Assembly: GCA_016795485.1 (NCBI GenBank)
Contig: JAEUHM010000025.1
Coordinates: 124,001-188,000 of the forward strand
Length of the DNA stretch: 64,000 bases
Direction of reading: 5' to 3'
Origin: Verrucomicrobiaceae bacterium
GTDB taxonomy: Bacteria; Verrucomicrobiota; Verrucomicrobiia; Verrucomicrobiales; Verrucomicrobiaceae
Shown here piece by piece: positions 36,882-46,476 of this stretch (its first letter is position 1; every line of letters begins with the position of its first letter). The position numbers were made by a program, and so were the translations under genes. The notes under the pieces are model-generated. The model ran no database searches. It was not told where the DNA came from and saw only the letters and a list, made by a program, of their open reading frames with translations.

Positions 36882-38894
36882 ATGCTTAAGACAAAAAATC
36901 TCGTTATTGCCGCGATGTTGGCCTGCTCTGCCGTGTTGGCCGATGGGCCCAAGGACAACGTTGCCACTGATGTGCGGCCTGTGCCTCCAGTAGGCATTCC
37001 TGTGCCTGAGCAGATCAAGGGAGAGATCGAGGCCGGAGTAAAGGCATTGCGTGTTGCTATTGATGCTGCGGCAAAGGCCCAGGCTAAGCGAGCAGACTTG
37101 TCAGATTTGCTACCAGACATCGAAGTTTATCACAAGGCAGTGGATTGGGCGCTGCGTCACAATGAGTTTTTCAAGCAGGAAGAGCCAAAAGTCGCGCTGG
37201 AACTCCTGGCAGAGGGCATGGCACGTGCAGAAGCGCTCACAAAAGGAGACGCGCCTTGGACTCGGCAAACGGGCTTAGTCGTGCGCGGCTACAAGTCCAA
37301 GATTGATGGCTCATTCCAACCGTACGGGATGGTCGTTCCGGCAACAGGCTTCGATGGTCCCCGCCGCTTGGATATTTGGTGTCATGGGCGTTTTGAGAAC
37401 ACCTGCGAGCTTGGTTTCATTCAGCAGAGGAGGAAGCAAACGGGCCAAATTGAGCCAAAGGGCGCGCTGGTTTTGCATCCGTTTGGACGGTTTTCATGCG
37501 CCAACAAGTTTGCGGGCGAAATGGATACTTTTGAGGCACTAGAGCATGCGCGGAAGTTTTATCCCATCGATGAAGATCGCATCATGATGCGTGGTTTCAG
37601 CATGGGTGGCGCTGCTGCTTGGCAGTTTGCCACTCACTATGCGGGCGTGTGGTGTGGGGCAAATCCTGGAGCTGGTTTCAGCGAGACACCTGAGTTCCTC
37701 AAGGTGTTCCAAGGTGAAGATGTCGAGAAAGCTCCGTGGTATGAGAAGAAACTCTGGCGCTGGTACAATGCCACAGACTACGCGCTCAACCTCAGCATGT
37801 GCCCAACAGTGGCCTACAGCGGCGAGATCGACAAACAAAAGCAGGCGGCTGACATCATGGAGAAAGCGCTGCTGGCTGAGCAGATGGAAATGGTTCACAT
37901 CATTGGCCCTCAAACCGCGCATAAGATTCATCCAGACTCACTGAAGGAGATTGAGCGGAGACTTGCTGAGATCGCTGCTCTGGGTCGAGATCGTGTGCCA
38001 TCAGATGTGCACTTCACGACCTGGACTCTGCGCTATCCGCAAATGAAATGGGTTCGGATCGACGGGATGCAAGAGCATTGGGAGCGTGCAAGAGTCCATG
38101 CCCAAATCGTGGGCTACAAGCATGTGCTGCTGAAGACAAAAGGAGTGACTGGACTCACATTAGAGATGCCCAGCGGCCATTGTAGCTTCCCACTTTCTGA
38201 GAAACCAGCCGTGCAGATCGACGGTCAGGAGTTTGAAGTCGCTCGGCCTAAGTTGGACAAGTCTTGGAAAGTTCATTTGCAGAGAAAAGGCGACAAATGG
38301 ACCGAAACCTTGACCCCACTTGGCAGTGAAGGCCTCGCCAAGCGTCCAGGCCTGCAAGGTCCAATAGATGATTCCTTCATGAGTGCGTTCCTTTTTGTTA
38401 AGCCCACAGGTCAGCCAATGAATGCGAACAGCGGGAAGTGGGTGGCGGAAGAAATGGCCCACGCCCAGTTCGAGTGGCGGAGGCAGTTCCGCGGAGATGC
38501 TCCTGTGCGTGAAGACAATGCGATATCCGAGGCCGACATAGCCAACAACAACCTCGTGTTGTGGGGTGATCCCTCAAGCAACTCAGTGCTGGCGAAAATC
38601 CTGACCAAACTACCTCTCCAGTGGAGCGCCGAAACGATCCACGCAGGCAAAAAGCAGCATCCGTCCGGAACCAGCATTCCAGTCATGATCTACCCCAACC
38701 CACTCAACCCATCTAAGTATGTGGTGATCAACAGCAGCTTCACCTATCGCGAGTACGATTACCTCAACAATGCACGTCAAGCTCCCAAGCTTCCAGATTG
38801 GGCCGTGCTGGACACAACGATAGGCCGGGACAAGCGAGCGGCCGGAAAAGTGCTGGACGCTGGCTTTTTCGACGAGAAGTGGGCGTGGAAATGA
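36882..38894 (+). CDS. secreted prolyl-oligopeptidase-like serine hydrolase
   Basis: 670 residues from the ATG at 36882, which directly precedes a signal peptide (NLVIAAMLACSAVLADG). The alpha/beta-hydrolase core has nucleophile Ser240 in RGFSMGGAAAW, an acid in YSGEIDKQ and the catalytic His candidate in TAHKIHPDS. Upstream are an all-helical region (residues about 40-130) and the oxyanion-like WCHGRFEN. Related verrucomicrobial and planctomycete proteins are annotated as prolyl oligopeptidase family or acetyl-xylan-esterase-like enzymes; the substrate is unknown. After residue about 370 there is a beta-rich C-terminal domain of unclear origin. It follows the EboD-like gene by 65 bases. Confidence 0.8.
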   Translation: MLKTKNLVIAAMLACSAVLADGPKDNVATDVRPVPPVGIPVPEQIKGEIEAGVKALRVAIDAAAKAQAKRADLSDLLPDIEVYHKAVDWALRHNEFFKQEEPKVALELLAEGMARAEALTKGDAPWTRQTGLVVRGYKSKIDGSFQPYGMVVPATGFDGPRRLDIWCHGRFENTCELGFIQQRRKQTGQIEPKGALVLHPFGRFSCANKFAGEMDTFEALEHARKFYPIDEDRIMMRGFSMGGAAAWQFATHYAGVWCGANPGAGFSETPEFLKVFQGEDVEKAPWYEKKLWRWYNATDYALNLSMCPTVAYSGEIDKQKQAADIMEKALLAEQMEMVHIIGPQTAHKIHPDSLKEIERRLAEIAALGRDRVPSDVHFTTWTLRYPQMKWVRIDGMQEHWERARVHAQIVGYKHVLLKTKGVTGLTLEMPSGHCSFPLSEKPAVQIDGQEFEVARPKLDKSWKVHLQRKGDKWTETLTPLGSEGLAKRPGLQGPIDDSFMSAFLFVKPTGQPMNANSGKWVAEEMAHAQFEWRRQFRGDAPVREDNAISEADIANNNLVLWGDPSSNSVLAKILTKLPLQWSAETIHAGKKQHPSGTSIPVMIYPNPLNPSKYVVINSSFTYREYDYLNNARQAPKLPDWAVLDTTIGRDKRAAGKVLDAGFFDEKWAWK

Positions 38895-38978
38895 GAGCAG
38901 CCGAGAGGCAAAGTTCCCCCTTGAACTGAACGTCCATACTCGTACGCTACCGATAGCAGTCATCTGCGCCATCTCGAC

Positions 38979-39971
38979 ATGGTAAACGATCCTCAGCCAT
39001 CACCCTGGCCGGCTACTCCGGAATCGAAAGTTTCATCCGTGACCCGGACCAGTTGGCTTTCACGCTTTCGGCGCAATAGCGACTCAGCCAACCAAGTGGG
39101 TTTGCTTCCACGAGAAGGCTGGAGGCAGGGAAACCTGCGTTTTTTGGGCGATGTACTTATACCAACGCTATTGAGCCGCCGCCTGCCGGGCCACACAGGA
39201 ATGGAAGTGCCAGGCGCTGCTTCTCATGAAATCGGCATCACTTGGCTTGGACACGCTGCGTTCTTGATCCAAATGGAAGGAGTCAATGTCCTCGTGGACC
39301 CCAACTGGGCGCTCTGGCTTGGACCGGTGAAGCGGATTCGCCACCCTAGCATCTACGCGCATGATTTGCCGCGGATTGATGTCGTGTTGATCACCCACGC
39401 GCACTTTGATCATCTTCACATCCCCAGCCTCAAGCGAATCGCCGAGGGCCAAACGATTATTGTGCCTCGTGGAGTGGGCAGCATCGTGAAGCGGCTCGAC
39501 TTCAATCAAATCGTGGAATTGGATACTTGGCAGCACGCCAACTTCCGTGACCTCAAGGTCACGCTGACTCCCGCCAAGCACTGGGGCGCCCGAATGATCC
39601 ACGATACCCACAGGCATTTCGGAGGCTTCCTCGTGGAGGGTGGCGGGCGGACCGTTTTTCATTGTGGCGACAGCGCTATGTTTGATGGCTTTCAGGAAAT
39701 AGGCCAACGTGCCGACATAAGCACCGCGCTGATGCCCATTGGAGCCTACGATGCGCCAAGCTGCCGTCCGGTTCATATGAATCCAGAAGAGGCACTGGAC
39801 GCTTTTGAGATGCTCGGCGCGGAATGGATGGTGCCGATGCATCACGATACCTTTCCGCTTGGAGGAGAGCCATTGCATGAACCAGCCGAGCGGCTGCGGA
39901 CGGCGGCTGCCTCCAGAGGATTCGGCGACAGAGTGCAGATCCTTTTGGAGGGTCAGTCCCTGCTCTTCTAG
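38979..39971 (+). CDS. metallo-beta-lactamase-fold hydrolase (NAPE-PLD/UlaG-like)
   Basis: 330 residues. The zinc motif THAHFDHLHIP (His140, His142, Asp144, His145) is intact. It is preceded by ITWLGHAAFLIQM and VDPNWA, and followed by PAKHWGAR, VFHCGDSAMFDGF and MPMHHDTF, the pattern of the NAPE-phospholipase D-like branch of MBL proteins. Hydrolysis of a phosphodiester or related ester is likely; the substrate is not readable. uvrB starts two bases after its stop, so the two are probably co-transcribed. The N-terminal 70 residues are basic and not part of the core. Confidence 0.9.
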   Translation: MVNDPQPSPWPATPESKVSSVTRTSWLSRFRRNSDSANQVGLLPREGWRQGNLRFLGDVLIPTLLSRRLPGHTGMEVPGAASHEIGITWLGHAAFLIQMEGVNVLVDPNWALWLGPVKRIRHPSIYAHDLPRIDVVLITHAHFDHLHIPSLKRIAEGQTIIVPRGVGSIVKRLDFNQIVELDTWQHANFRDLKVTLTPAKHWGARMIHDTHRHFGGFLVEGGGRTVFHCGDSAMFDGFQEIGQRADISTALMPIGAYDAPSCRPVHMNPEEALDAFEMLGAEWMVPMHHDTFPLGGEPLHEPAERLRTAAASRGFGDRVQILLEGQSLLF

Positions 39972-39973
39972 CC

Positions 39974-42172
39974 GTGGCCCATTTTCAACTTGCTAGCGAC
40001 TACACTCCACGCGGAGACCAGGGCCAAGCCATAGCCAAACTGGTGAAGTCGCTCCGAGCCGGTAATCGCCACCAGACACTGCTGGGCGTTACTGGATCTG
40101 GCAAAACATTCTCGATGGCCAACGTGATCAAGGAGATTGGCAAACCCGCCCTGATCATGAGCCACAACAAAACGCTCGCTGCCCAACTCTACTCGGAGTT
40201 TAAGAACTTTTTCCCCGAAAATGCGGTGGAGTATTTCGTCAGCTACTTCGATTACTACCAGCCAGAGGCGTACATTCCACGCTCAGACACCTACATCGAG
40301 AAAGACTCGTCCGTGAACGATGAGATCGAGCGCCTGCGTCTCTCCGCCATGGGCGCACTGCTCACACGTGAAGATGTGATCGTTGTTTCGTCGGTGTCTT
40401 GTATCTACGGCTTGGGCTCGCCAGAAGACTACGAGGGAATGATGGTCCACCTCCAAGTGGGTGGACAAATGTCACGCGACCAGTTGCTGACACGCATGGT
40501 GGACATGCTTTACGAACGGAACGACATTCAACTCAAGCGTGGCTCGTTCAGGGCTCGCGGAGATGTAGTGGAAGTCGTACCTGCATGGCTAGACAACGAG
40601 GGGATCCGAATAGAGTTCTTTGGCGATGAGATCGACCGTATCTCAGTGATTGATGTGCTCACCGGCAACGTCACCAACACATTGCCAAGCACGACGCTTT
40701 ACCCGGCCAAGCAGTTCGTGACGCCCATGGAAAAGTTGCGAAAGGCGATTGTGGCAATACGTGAGGAGCTGAGTGGGCGCATTGCTGAGTTCGAGAAGGA
40801 AGGGAAGCTCTTGGAAGCTCAGCGCCTGAAAATGCGGACCGAATATGACATCGAGATGATGCAAGAGATGGGCTTCTGCCAGGGAATCGAGAACTACTCG
40901 CGCCATCTCACCGGACGCGAGCCAGGGTCCACTCCCGGCACGTTGCTGGACTTCTTCCCTCCAGATTTCCTCACCATTCTGGACGAGAGCCACGCCACCG
41001 TGCCCCAGATAGGCGGCATGTACGAAGGCGACCGCTCAAGGAAGACCGTGCTCGTGGAGCATGGTTTCCGCTTGCCTAGTGCTCTCGACAACCGGCCGCT
41101 TCGATTTGAAGAGTTCATGGCTCACACCAGCCAATTGCTCTACGTTTCTGCCACACCAGCCACATTTGAGATGCAAAACAGCGTGGTGGGCAACACGGGC
41201 TACATTCCCCACAAACGAGAGCGCATTGGCACCGAAGAGACAGAGCCTGCAGCACTTCCAGGCGGCCCAAAACCAGTCTTGGCGCGCGTATCACCGTCGT
41301 CTGAGTCCGTGGAACAATTCGATGTCACCACGCCCGGAAAGAGCCTCATCGCGGAGCAGATTATCCGGCCAACCGGGCTACTGGACCCAGTGATCACCCT
41401 CAAGCCATTACGCGGTCAGATTGACGAGACCATGGAGCTCTGCCGCCAGCGGATCGAAGCGGGTGAGCGTGTGTTGGTCACAACATTGACCAAGCGGACA
41501 GCCGAGGACCTCACGGATTACCTCCGCAATCTCAACTTTCGCGTTCGCTATCTGCACAGCGATATTGATGCCATCGAGCGTGTGGAGATCCTCCGCAGCT
41601 TGAGAAATGGCGAGTGTGATGTGCTGGTAGGCATCAATCTTCTCCGAGAGGGCCTGGATCTGCCAGAGGTATCGCTGGTCTGTATCCTAGATGCCGACAA
41701 AGAAGGGTTTCTCCGCAGTCAAACATCGCTTATTCAGACGGCGGGCCGTGCCGCACGCCACGTAAATGGCCACGTGGTGCTCTTTGCGGACATCATCACT
41801 GACAGCATAGCCGCATTGCGCCATATCAGCGAGTATCGCAGGGAAACCCAGACGAAATACAACACCAAGCACGGCATCACGCCACAGTCCGTCAAACGGG
41901 CAGCTCAGGAGAGCCTAAGCTTCTTGAGGAGCAACAAAGAGACATCCGTGCTCAACGAAGCAGGCGACCTGGATGTGGCTGGGGTCATCGCAGAGCTTCA
42001 GCAAGAGATGGCCGAGGCCGCCTCCCGCCTAGAATACGAGCGTGCCGCAATCCTCCGGGATCAGATCAAGGAACTACAGAAACAAACAGGCGGCCTCAAA
42101 GACCTGCCACAAGCAGCGGTGACTTACGAGGCCAAACCCAAAGGCCGCCGCAGCTCCAAACGTCCACGATGA
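39974..42172 (+). CDS. uvrB: UvrABC system protein B (excinuclease helicase subunit) with extra insertion
   Basis: 732 residues starting with GTG at 39974. Walker A GVTGSGKT (38-45), the beta-hairpin region around [21 protein letters not shown], helicase motif [12 protein letters not shown] (391-395), and a C-terminal UVR motif ([21 protein letters not shown]) are all visible. It pairs with UvrA and UvrC in nucleotide excision repair. Oddity: between SATP and EQIIRPTG about 70 residues are present where E. coli UvrB has about 15, an insertion of roughly 54 residues rich in Pro/Glu/Ser. The next gene, sufS, begins 43 bases after the stop. Confidence 0.97.
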   Translation: MAHFQLASDYTPRGDQGQAIAKLVKSLRAGNRHQTLLGVTGSGKTFSMANVIKEIGKPALIMSHNKTLAAQLYSEFKNFFPENAVEYFVSYFDYYQPEAYIPRSDTYIEKDSSVNDEIERLRLSAMGALLTREDVIVVSSVSCIYGLGSPEDYEGMMVHLQVGGQMSRDQLLTRMVDMLYERNDIQLKRGSFRARGDVVEVVPAWLDNEGIRIEFFGDEIDRISVIDVLTGNVTNTLPSTTLYPAKQFVTPMEKLRKAIVAIREELSGRIAEFEKEGKLLEAQRLKMRTEYDIEMMQEMGFCQGIENYSRHLTGREPGSTPGTLLDFFPPDFLTILDESHATVPQIGGMYEGDRSRKTVLVEHGFRLPSALDNRPLRFEEFMAHTSQLLYVSATPATFEMQNSVVGNTGYIPHKRERIGTEETEPAALPGGPKPVLARVSPSSESVEQFDVTTPGKSLIAEQIIRPTGLLDPVITLKPLRGQIDETMELCRQRIEAGERVLVTTLTKRTAEDLTDYLRNLNFRVRYLHSDIDAIERVEILRSLRNGECDVLVGINLLREGLDLPEVSLVCILDADKEGFLRSQTSLIQTAGRAARHVNGHVVLFADIITDSIAALRHISEYRRETQTKYNTKHGITPQSVKRAAQESLSFLRSNKETSVLNEAGDLDVAGVIAELQQEMAEAASRLEYERAAILRDQIKELQKQTGGLKDLPQAAVTYEAKPKGRRSSKRPR

Positions 42173-42215
42173 TTGCCACGCTGCCCACGGTATGCCACGG
42201 TGCGTATCGATTCTA

Positions 42216-43454
42216 ATGACTGCATCTTCTCAACCCGACTGGACTCAGGTCCGCAGCCAGTTCCCTGCCCTTGCCCAGGTGATTCATGACCGCCCATTGA
42301 TCTATTTTGACAACGCTGCCACTTCCCAGAAACCGAACGCCGTCTTGGACGTTCTTCAGCACTACTACCAGTGCGACAATGCCAACGTTCATCGTGGTCT
42401 ACACGAGCTGAGCAATCGCGCCACAGAGGCCTACGAGGGAGCACGAAAAAAGATCGCTCGCTACATCGGTGCAGCATCTGAAGAGGAGATCATCTTCACT
42501 CGCGGCACCACTGAGGCCATCAACCTCGTGGCCCAGAGCTGGGGAAGGAAGAACCTGCGTGCTGGCGATGTGGTTTTGCTCACTGAAATGGAACACCACA
42601 GCAATCTGGTGCCTTGGCAAATTGTAGCCGAACAAACTGGAGCAATCCTGAAGCACGTGCCTGTCACAGATGATGGCCTGCTAGACTTGGATCAATTGGA
42701 ACAATTGCTCACAGAAGAGGTGAAGCTCTTCAGCTTTGTCCACGTCTCCAACTCCCTGGGCACCATCAATCCAGCCAAGGAGCTCTGTGCGAAAGCCAAG
42801 GCTGTCGGAGCGCTGACTTTCCTGGATGGTGCGCAATCTGCTGGCCACATGCCGGTAGACGTGAGAGACATCGGATGTGATTTCTATGCTCTCTCAGGTC
42901 ACAAAATGTGCGGACCCACCGGTATCGGTGCTCTCTGGGGCAAGAAGAGCTTGCTCGACTCCATGCCACCATGGCAGGGCGGCGGTGAGATGATCCTGAA
43001 AGTGGAACTCACCAGAAGTACTTACAAGCCTGTGCCTGCCCGATTTGAAGCTGGCACTCCAGACATTTCAGGTGCGATTGTACTGGGAGCCGCAGTGGAT
43101 TATCTGGAGTCACTGGGTCGTGATCAAATCTGGGCGCATGACAGCGAGTTGACGCGCTATGCTCTGGATCGTCTGACCGAAGTCAAAGGGTTGCGGGTTC
43201 TCGGCCCTCCAAGAGGGCAACAACGCGGTGCCCTTGCGGCCTTCGTGATGGACTCGGCTCATCCGCACGACTTGGTTACTTTTGCCAACAGTCATGGACT
43301 CGCACTACGAGGTGGGCACCATTGCACGCAGCCATTGATGAGACGGTTCAGGGTACCAAGCACATCCCGCGCTAGCTTCTACTTTTACAATACGAAGCAG
43401 GAGATCGATGCGATGATCGAGATTCTGCACGAAGCCAACAAGTTCTTCGGCTAG
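42216..43454 (+). CDS. sufS: cysteine desulfurase, SufS type
   Basis: 412 residues from the ATG at 42216 (MTASSQPDW). It is a class-V aminotransferase fold with the PLP Lys230 in SGHKMCGPTG and the active-site Cys370 in RGGHHCTQP. It releases sulfur from cysteine for Fe-S assembly. The pattern NVHRGLHELSNRATEAYEGAR and RFEAGTP is characteristic of SufS rather than IscS. The sufBCD and sufE genes are not adjacent; an IscA/ErpA-like gene is 16 kb away. A longer frame from 42192 is less likely because it adds residues with no homology. Confidence 0.93.
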   Translation: MTASSQPDWTQVRSQFPALAQVIHDRPLIYFDNAATSQKPNAVLDVLQHYYQCDNANVHRGLHELSNRATEAYEGARKKIARYIGAASEEEIIFTRGTTEAINLVAQSWGRKNLRAGDVVLLTEMEHHSNLVPWQIVAEQTGAILKHVPVTDDGLLDLDQLEQLLTEEVKLFSFVHVSNSLGTINPAKELCAKAKAVGALTFLDGAQSAGHMPVDVRDIGCDFYALSGHKMCGPTGIGALWGKKSLLDSMPPWQGGGEMILKVELTRSTYKPVPARFEAGTPDISGAIVLGAAVDYLESLGRDQIWAHDSELTRYALDRLTEVKGLRVLGPPRGQQRGALAAFVMDSAHPHDLVTFANSHGLALRGGHHCTQPLMRRFRVPSTSRASFYFYNTKQEIDAMIEILHEANKFFG

Positions 43455-43546
43455 CCGTCCGGAGGTTACAAGTTCGTCACTTTTGAAGGGCTCTTGGGCG
43501 CGCCGGGTTAATACCCGATGACGTCAAAAACAACGCGTCCAATCCC

Positions 43547-43870
43547 ATGAAATCAAAGAACACCAAACATGCGGCGCTCACCGCAATGATGACGGGAGCA
43601 ATAATGAGCCTCTGTTCATGCTCCAACCATTACGCTCATTGGCATAAGGCAGGAGCTACGCCAGCCGAGGCGAGAGCTGACTACAACGAGGCGCTCGTGC
43701 GCGGCTCCATCCAGTCCACCAAGACACGTTGGACCCCAGCGTTCGCGGGTGACGGCTATGAGGAACGCATTCCAGACTGCCGTGTCGTGGAGCAGCACAT
43801 GAAGAACCTCGGCTACAAGCGCATAAGTGCCACGTCTTCTCCATGCTGCGATAATCTCGCTGCGAACTAG
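43547..43870 (+). CDS. small putative lipoprotein of unknown function
   Basis: 107 residues, unassigned. A basic start (MKSKNTKH) precedes a hydrophobic stretch ending SLCSCSN, which can serve as a lipobox (lipidated second Cys). The remainder is polar with four further Cys or aromatic pairs (RIPDCRVVEQHM, SSPCCDNLA). It may therefore be an outer- or inner-membrane lipoprotein. Its stop codon and that of rlmN share the sequence CTAG at 43867-43870, so the two genes are convergent and overlap by 4 bases. A short inverted repeat (CGGGT/ACCCG, 43504-43517) lies upstream. Confidence 0.6.
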   Translation: MKSKNTKHAALTAMMTGAIMSLCSCSNHYAHWHKAGATPAEARADYNEALVRGSIQSTKTRWTPAFAGDGYEERIPDCRVVEQHMKNLGYKRISATSSPCCDNLAAN

Positions 43871-44982
43871 GCCGCACCGATTGTTATCCGCTTCTCAGGG
43901 ATAGGCGACTCGATAATGCCCTCTGCGGTCTCCTGCTTCAATCGCAGCTGGCCGCAAGCAGCGGCAATATCGTGTCCCTTCTCCCTACGGAGAGTGGCTA
44001 CAACCCCCGCATTGAGCAGGACGTCCAGAAATGCCTCCTGTCGAGCTTCTGAGGGCCGTTCCCAAGCCAGACCATCCACTGTATTGTAAGGGATGAGATT
44101 GACTTTGGCCCGCAATGGCCGGGCAAGCTTGGCCAAATGGCGAGCTTGATCAAGCGAGTTGTTCACACCTTCAATCAAGATGAACTCAAACGTCAGATGC
44201 TGCTTCCTGAGTTCATACCAGTGCTGCAATGCCTCAAACAATACCTTGAGCGGGTATTTCCGATTTACCGGCATGATCTTGTCACGGACCTCATCCGTGG
44301 CCCCGTGCAACGAGATGGCTAGCCTTACTTGCAACGGGAACTCAGCCAGTTTCCGAATGTTGGGTGCCACGCCGCTTGTGCTGACCGTCATGTGGCGCGC
44401 ACCAATGCCTACCCCTTGTGGCGAGTTGAGTACCGTGACAGCGGTGAGGAGATTAGTAAAGTTAGCAAGTGGCTCTCCCATGCCCATGAATACAAGATTG
44501 TCGATCCGGTCTGCTGCCAGCTCTTCGACCGCGATGACTTGCTCCACGATCTCTCCTGCAGTGAGATTGCGCGTGAAACCAGCCAAACCGCTTGCGCAAA
44601 ACTTACAATCGTAGGCGCACCCGACCTGACTGGAGACGCAAAGGGTCAGGCGATCTGACTTCTCGCCGTAAAGAGCGGGGTTGGCAGGGATCAAAACTGT
44701 CTCCACATAGCGCCCATCCCGCAATTTGAAGAGATATTTTCGTGTCGTGTCTTTTGAGCCAGTCACCGAGGCAAACTCCATGGTCCGAAGCACATAAGCT
44801 TCTGCGAGTTTGGTTCTCAGCACTCGGCTGAGATTGGTCATCTCATCAAAGGAACGGACGCGCCGCTTGAATACCCAGTCGAGAACCTGATTGGCACGAA
44901 AAGCAGGCTCATTCCACACACGGAACTGCCCAACCAGGGATTCCTGGGTAGCTTCTAGCAACGAAGGCAGGTCACCTGGCAT
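43867..44982 (-). CDS. rlmN: 23S rRNA (adenine2503-C2)-methyltransferase RlmN
   Basis: 371 residues, radical-SAM enzyme. The [4Fe-4S] motif CAYDCKFC gives Cys122, Cys126 and Cys129. Cys115 (RLTLCVSSQVG) and Cys343 (AAACGQLR) are the two methyl-transfer cysteines corresponding to E. coli Cys118 and Cys355. NLVFMGMGEPLANF and ISLHGATDEVR follow the family. It methylates A2503 of 23S rRNA (and A37 in some tRNAs). rplS lies 21 bases upstream in the same direction, so co-transcription is likely, consistent with ribosome biogenesis. Confidence 0.97.
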   Translation of the reverse strand: MPGDLPSLLEATQESLVGQFRVWNEPAFRANQVLDWVFKRRVRSFDEMTNLSRVLRTKLAEAYVLRTMEFASVTGSKDTTRKYLFKLRDGRYVETVLIPANPALYGEKSDRLTLCVSSQVGCAYDCKFCASGLAGFTRNLTAGEIVEQVIAVEELAADRIDNLVFMGMGEPLANFTNLLTAVTVLNSPQGVGIGARHMTVSTSGVAPNIRKLAEFPLQVRLAISLHGATDEVRDKIMPVNRKYPLKVLFEALQHWYELRKQHLTFEFILIEGVNNSLDQARHLAKLARPLRAKVNLIPYNTVDGLAWERPSEARQEAFLDVLLNAGVVATLRREKGHDIAAACGQLRLKQETAEGIIESPIPEKRITIGAA

Positions 44983-45003
44983 GATCCTGCCGAAGCGATA
45001 AGA

Positions 45004-45381
45004 TTAGGCGCTTGCTGCGGCAGCCTCACCCTGCTGGGAGAGGTCTTTCACAGACATAGCTTCCTTGCCAAGACGGCCACGAAGGTAGTGGAGGCGGTTA
45101 CGGCGGACTTTACCGTGCTTGACCACCTCAATCTTTGCCACACGTGGACTATGAAGTGGGAAAACACGCTCGACGCCCTCACCGTAGGAAATCTTGCGCA
45201 CAGTGAATGCCTGATTGAGACCGCTGCCTTTACGGGCGATCACGATGCCTGCGAACAACTGGATACGCTCTTTATCGCCCTCGATAACACGAGTGTGAAC
45301 TTTGATCGAATCTCCAACACGAAAGTCTGGACGGTCGGACTTCAGTTGCTCTGACTCAATTTTGGTGATGACGCTGCTCAT
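45004..45381 (-). CDS. rplS: 50S ribosomal protein L19
   Basis: 125 residues with the full bL19 pattern: [55 protein letters not shown] and [15 protein letters not shown], with an Ala-rich tail. It sits at the 30S-50S interface. In many bacteria it follows trmD; here the upstream gene is a GlsB-type protein and the downstream gene is rlmN. A putative terminator (45506-45528) precedes it, so it has its own promoter in 45382-45505; I cannot place it confidently. Confidence 0.97.
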   Translation of the reverse strand: MSSVITKIESEQLKSDRPDFRVGDSIKVHTRVIEGDKERIQLFAGIVIARKGSGLNQAFTVRKISYGEGVERVFPLHSPRVAKIEVVKHGKVRRNRLHYLRGRLGKEAMSVKDLSQQGEAAAASA

Positions 45382-45505
45382 GGCTGCAAGGTGCGGAAAG
45401 GTTGATTAAAGGTCTTTACCCACCAAGACAGGGGGCGGGCAAGGGGTCGGCAATAGACACCTTCCCCTGGTTTTGGCAACCTGTTTTTGCCTTTCTCAAG
45501 TCCCG

Positions 45506-45528
45506 AAAAAATCCCAGCCTCAGGAGGC
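45506..45528 (-). terminator. putative intrinsic terminator overlapping the glsB-like stop codon
   Basis: On the minus strand GCCTC-CT-GAGGC (or GCCT-CCTG-AGGC), then five bases, then six T (45511-45506). The TGA stop is inside the hairpin. The stem is short, so confidence is moderate. Confidence 0.4.
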
Positions 45529-45795
45529 GGCTCCACCGTCTGACTTTTTCTTGAGGGCTTTCCAGAGCACCAGGACGATAACCGAACCGATAGTGGCGAT
45601 GGCAATACTCCGAATATTGAATCCATCGACGTTGTTCCAGCCCAGAAGCTTCTCCCCGAGCGTCCCACCCACAATGCCTCCACAAATGCCGATAAAGATG
45701 GTCCTCAGGAAGCCGTCCGGGTCGTCACCGGGGGTGAAAAACTTCCCCAACGCACCTGCAATGAGCCCAACGAAGATCCAAGCGATGATTCCCAT
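45520..45795 (-). CDS. GlsB/YeaQ/YmgE-family membrane stress protein
   Basis: 91 residues from 45795 (MGIIAWIFVGLIAGALGKFFTPG), the usual start of the family; the longer frame from 45834 adds 13 residues. Three membrane helices, GFLRTIFIGICGGIVGG and a Lys-rich end follow the transglycosylase-associated (PF04226) pattern. Members are small inner-membrane proteins linked to general or acid stress. The stop lies in the hairpin at 45517-45528. It stands in front of rplS in the same direction. Confidence 0.85.
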   Translation of the reverse strand: MGIIAWIFVGLIAGALGKFFTPGDDPDGFLRTIFIGICGGIVGGTLGEKLLGWNNVDGFNIRSIAIATIGSVIVLVLWKALKKKSDGGAAS

Positions 45796-45849
45796 AAGTG
45801 CGATTAGACTAAGCTCCCAGCAAACCTTCCGCAAGGTGGTAAATGATCG

Positions 45850-46473
45850 CTACAGGCGCGCTTTCACCGCCCGGACCTCACTTGCAATATCTGCTGCCTG
45901 CAGGAACGCCGACACAATGACCACTCGACGAGCTCCGGCGGCAAGGATTTGGTCCAATCGCTGGGGATTGACCCCGCCAATACAAAAAATGGGAACCTGG
46001 ACCCGACGATGAACTTCCGAGATGTCATCCAAGCCTATCGGCACGTAGTCCGGCTTGGTTCCCGTAGCGAACAAGGGGCCAAATCCAATGTAATCGGCAC
46101 CTTCTTCCACTGCAGCCTCCGCTTGGGAAAGGCTGTGAGTGCTTTTGCCGACAAAACAGGCGTCCCCCACCACATCTCTTGCCCTCGCCACCGACTGATC
46201 GTCCTGCCCGACATGAACGCCCTCCGCGCCCAACTTGGCGGCTATTTCCGGGTGGTCATTGATAACGAGTGGTACCTGTCCGGCCCTTGTCACCGGGAGC
46301 ATGGCCTCAGCTAGAGGCACGATTTGGTCAATTGGCAGCTTTTTGGCCCGTAATTGCACCAAATCAACGCCGCCCGTCACAAGGTCGGCGGTCACTCTCG
46401 CCACATCCTTGGGCTCCACGTAGCCCAAGTCGACGATACCGTACAGCTTGAAGTCTGAAATCCTTGATCTCAA
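45850..46473 (-). CDS. thiE: thiamine-phosphate synthase
   Basis: 207 residues, TIM barrel. VDLVQLRAKK, VPLVINDHPEIAAKLGAEGVHVGQDD, GKSTHSLSQA, DYIGFGPLFATGTKPD and CIGGVNP match ThiE, which couples HMP-pyrophosphate and HET-phosphate to thiamine phosphate. The diphosphate-binding Asp residues are retained. The gene starts three bases after the ECF sigma factor stop, so the two are in one transcript. No other thiamine gene is in the window. A GlsB-like gene follows 54 bases downstream. Confidence 0.92.
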   Translation of the reverse strand: MRSRISDFKLYGIVDLGYVEPKDVARVTADLVTGGVDLVQLRAKKLPIDQIVPLAEAMLPVTRAGQVPLVINDHPEIAAKLGAEGVHVGQDDQSVARARDVVGDACFVGKSTHSLSQAEAAVEEGADYIGFGPLFATGTKPDYVPIGLDDISEVHRRVQVPIFCIGGVNPQRLDQILAAGARRVVIVSAFLQAADIASEVRAVKARL

Positions 46474-46476
46474 ATC

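Noticed and set aside
43504-43517. CGGGT/ACCCG inverted repeat after sufS as terminator
   Set aside because: The stem has only five pairs and no T-run follows.
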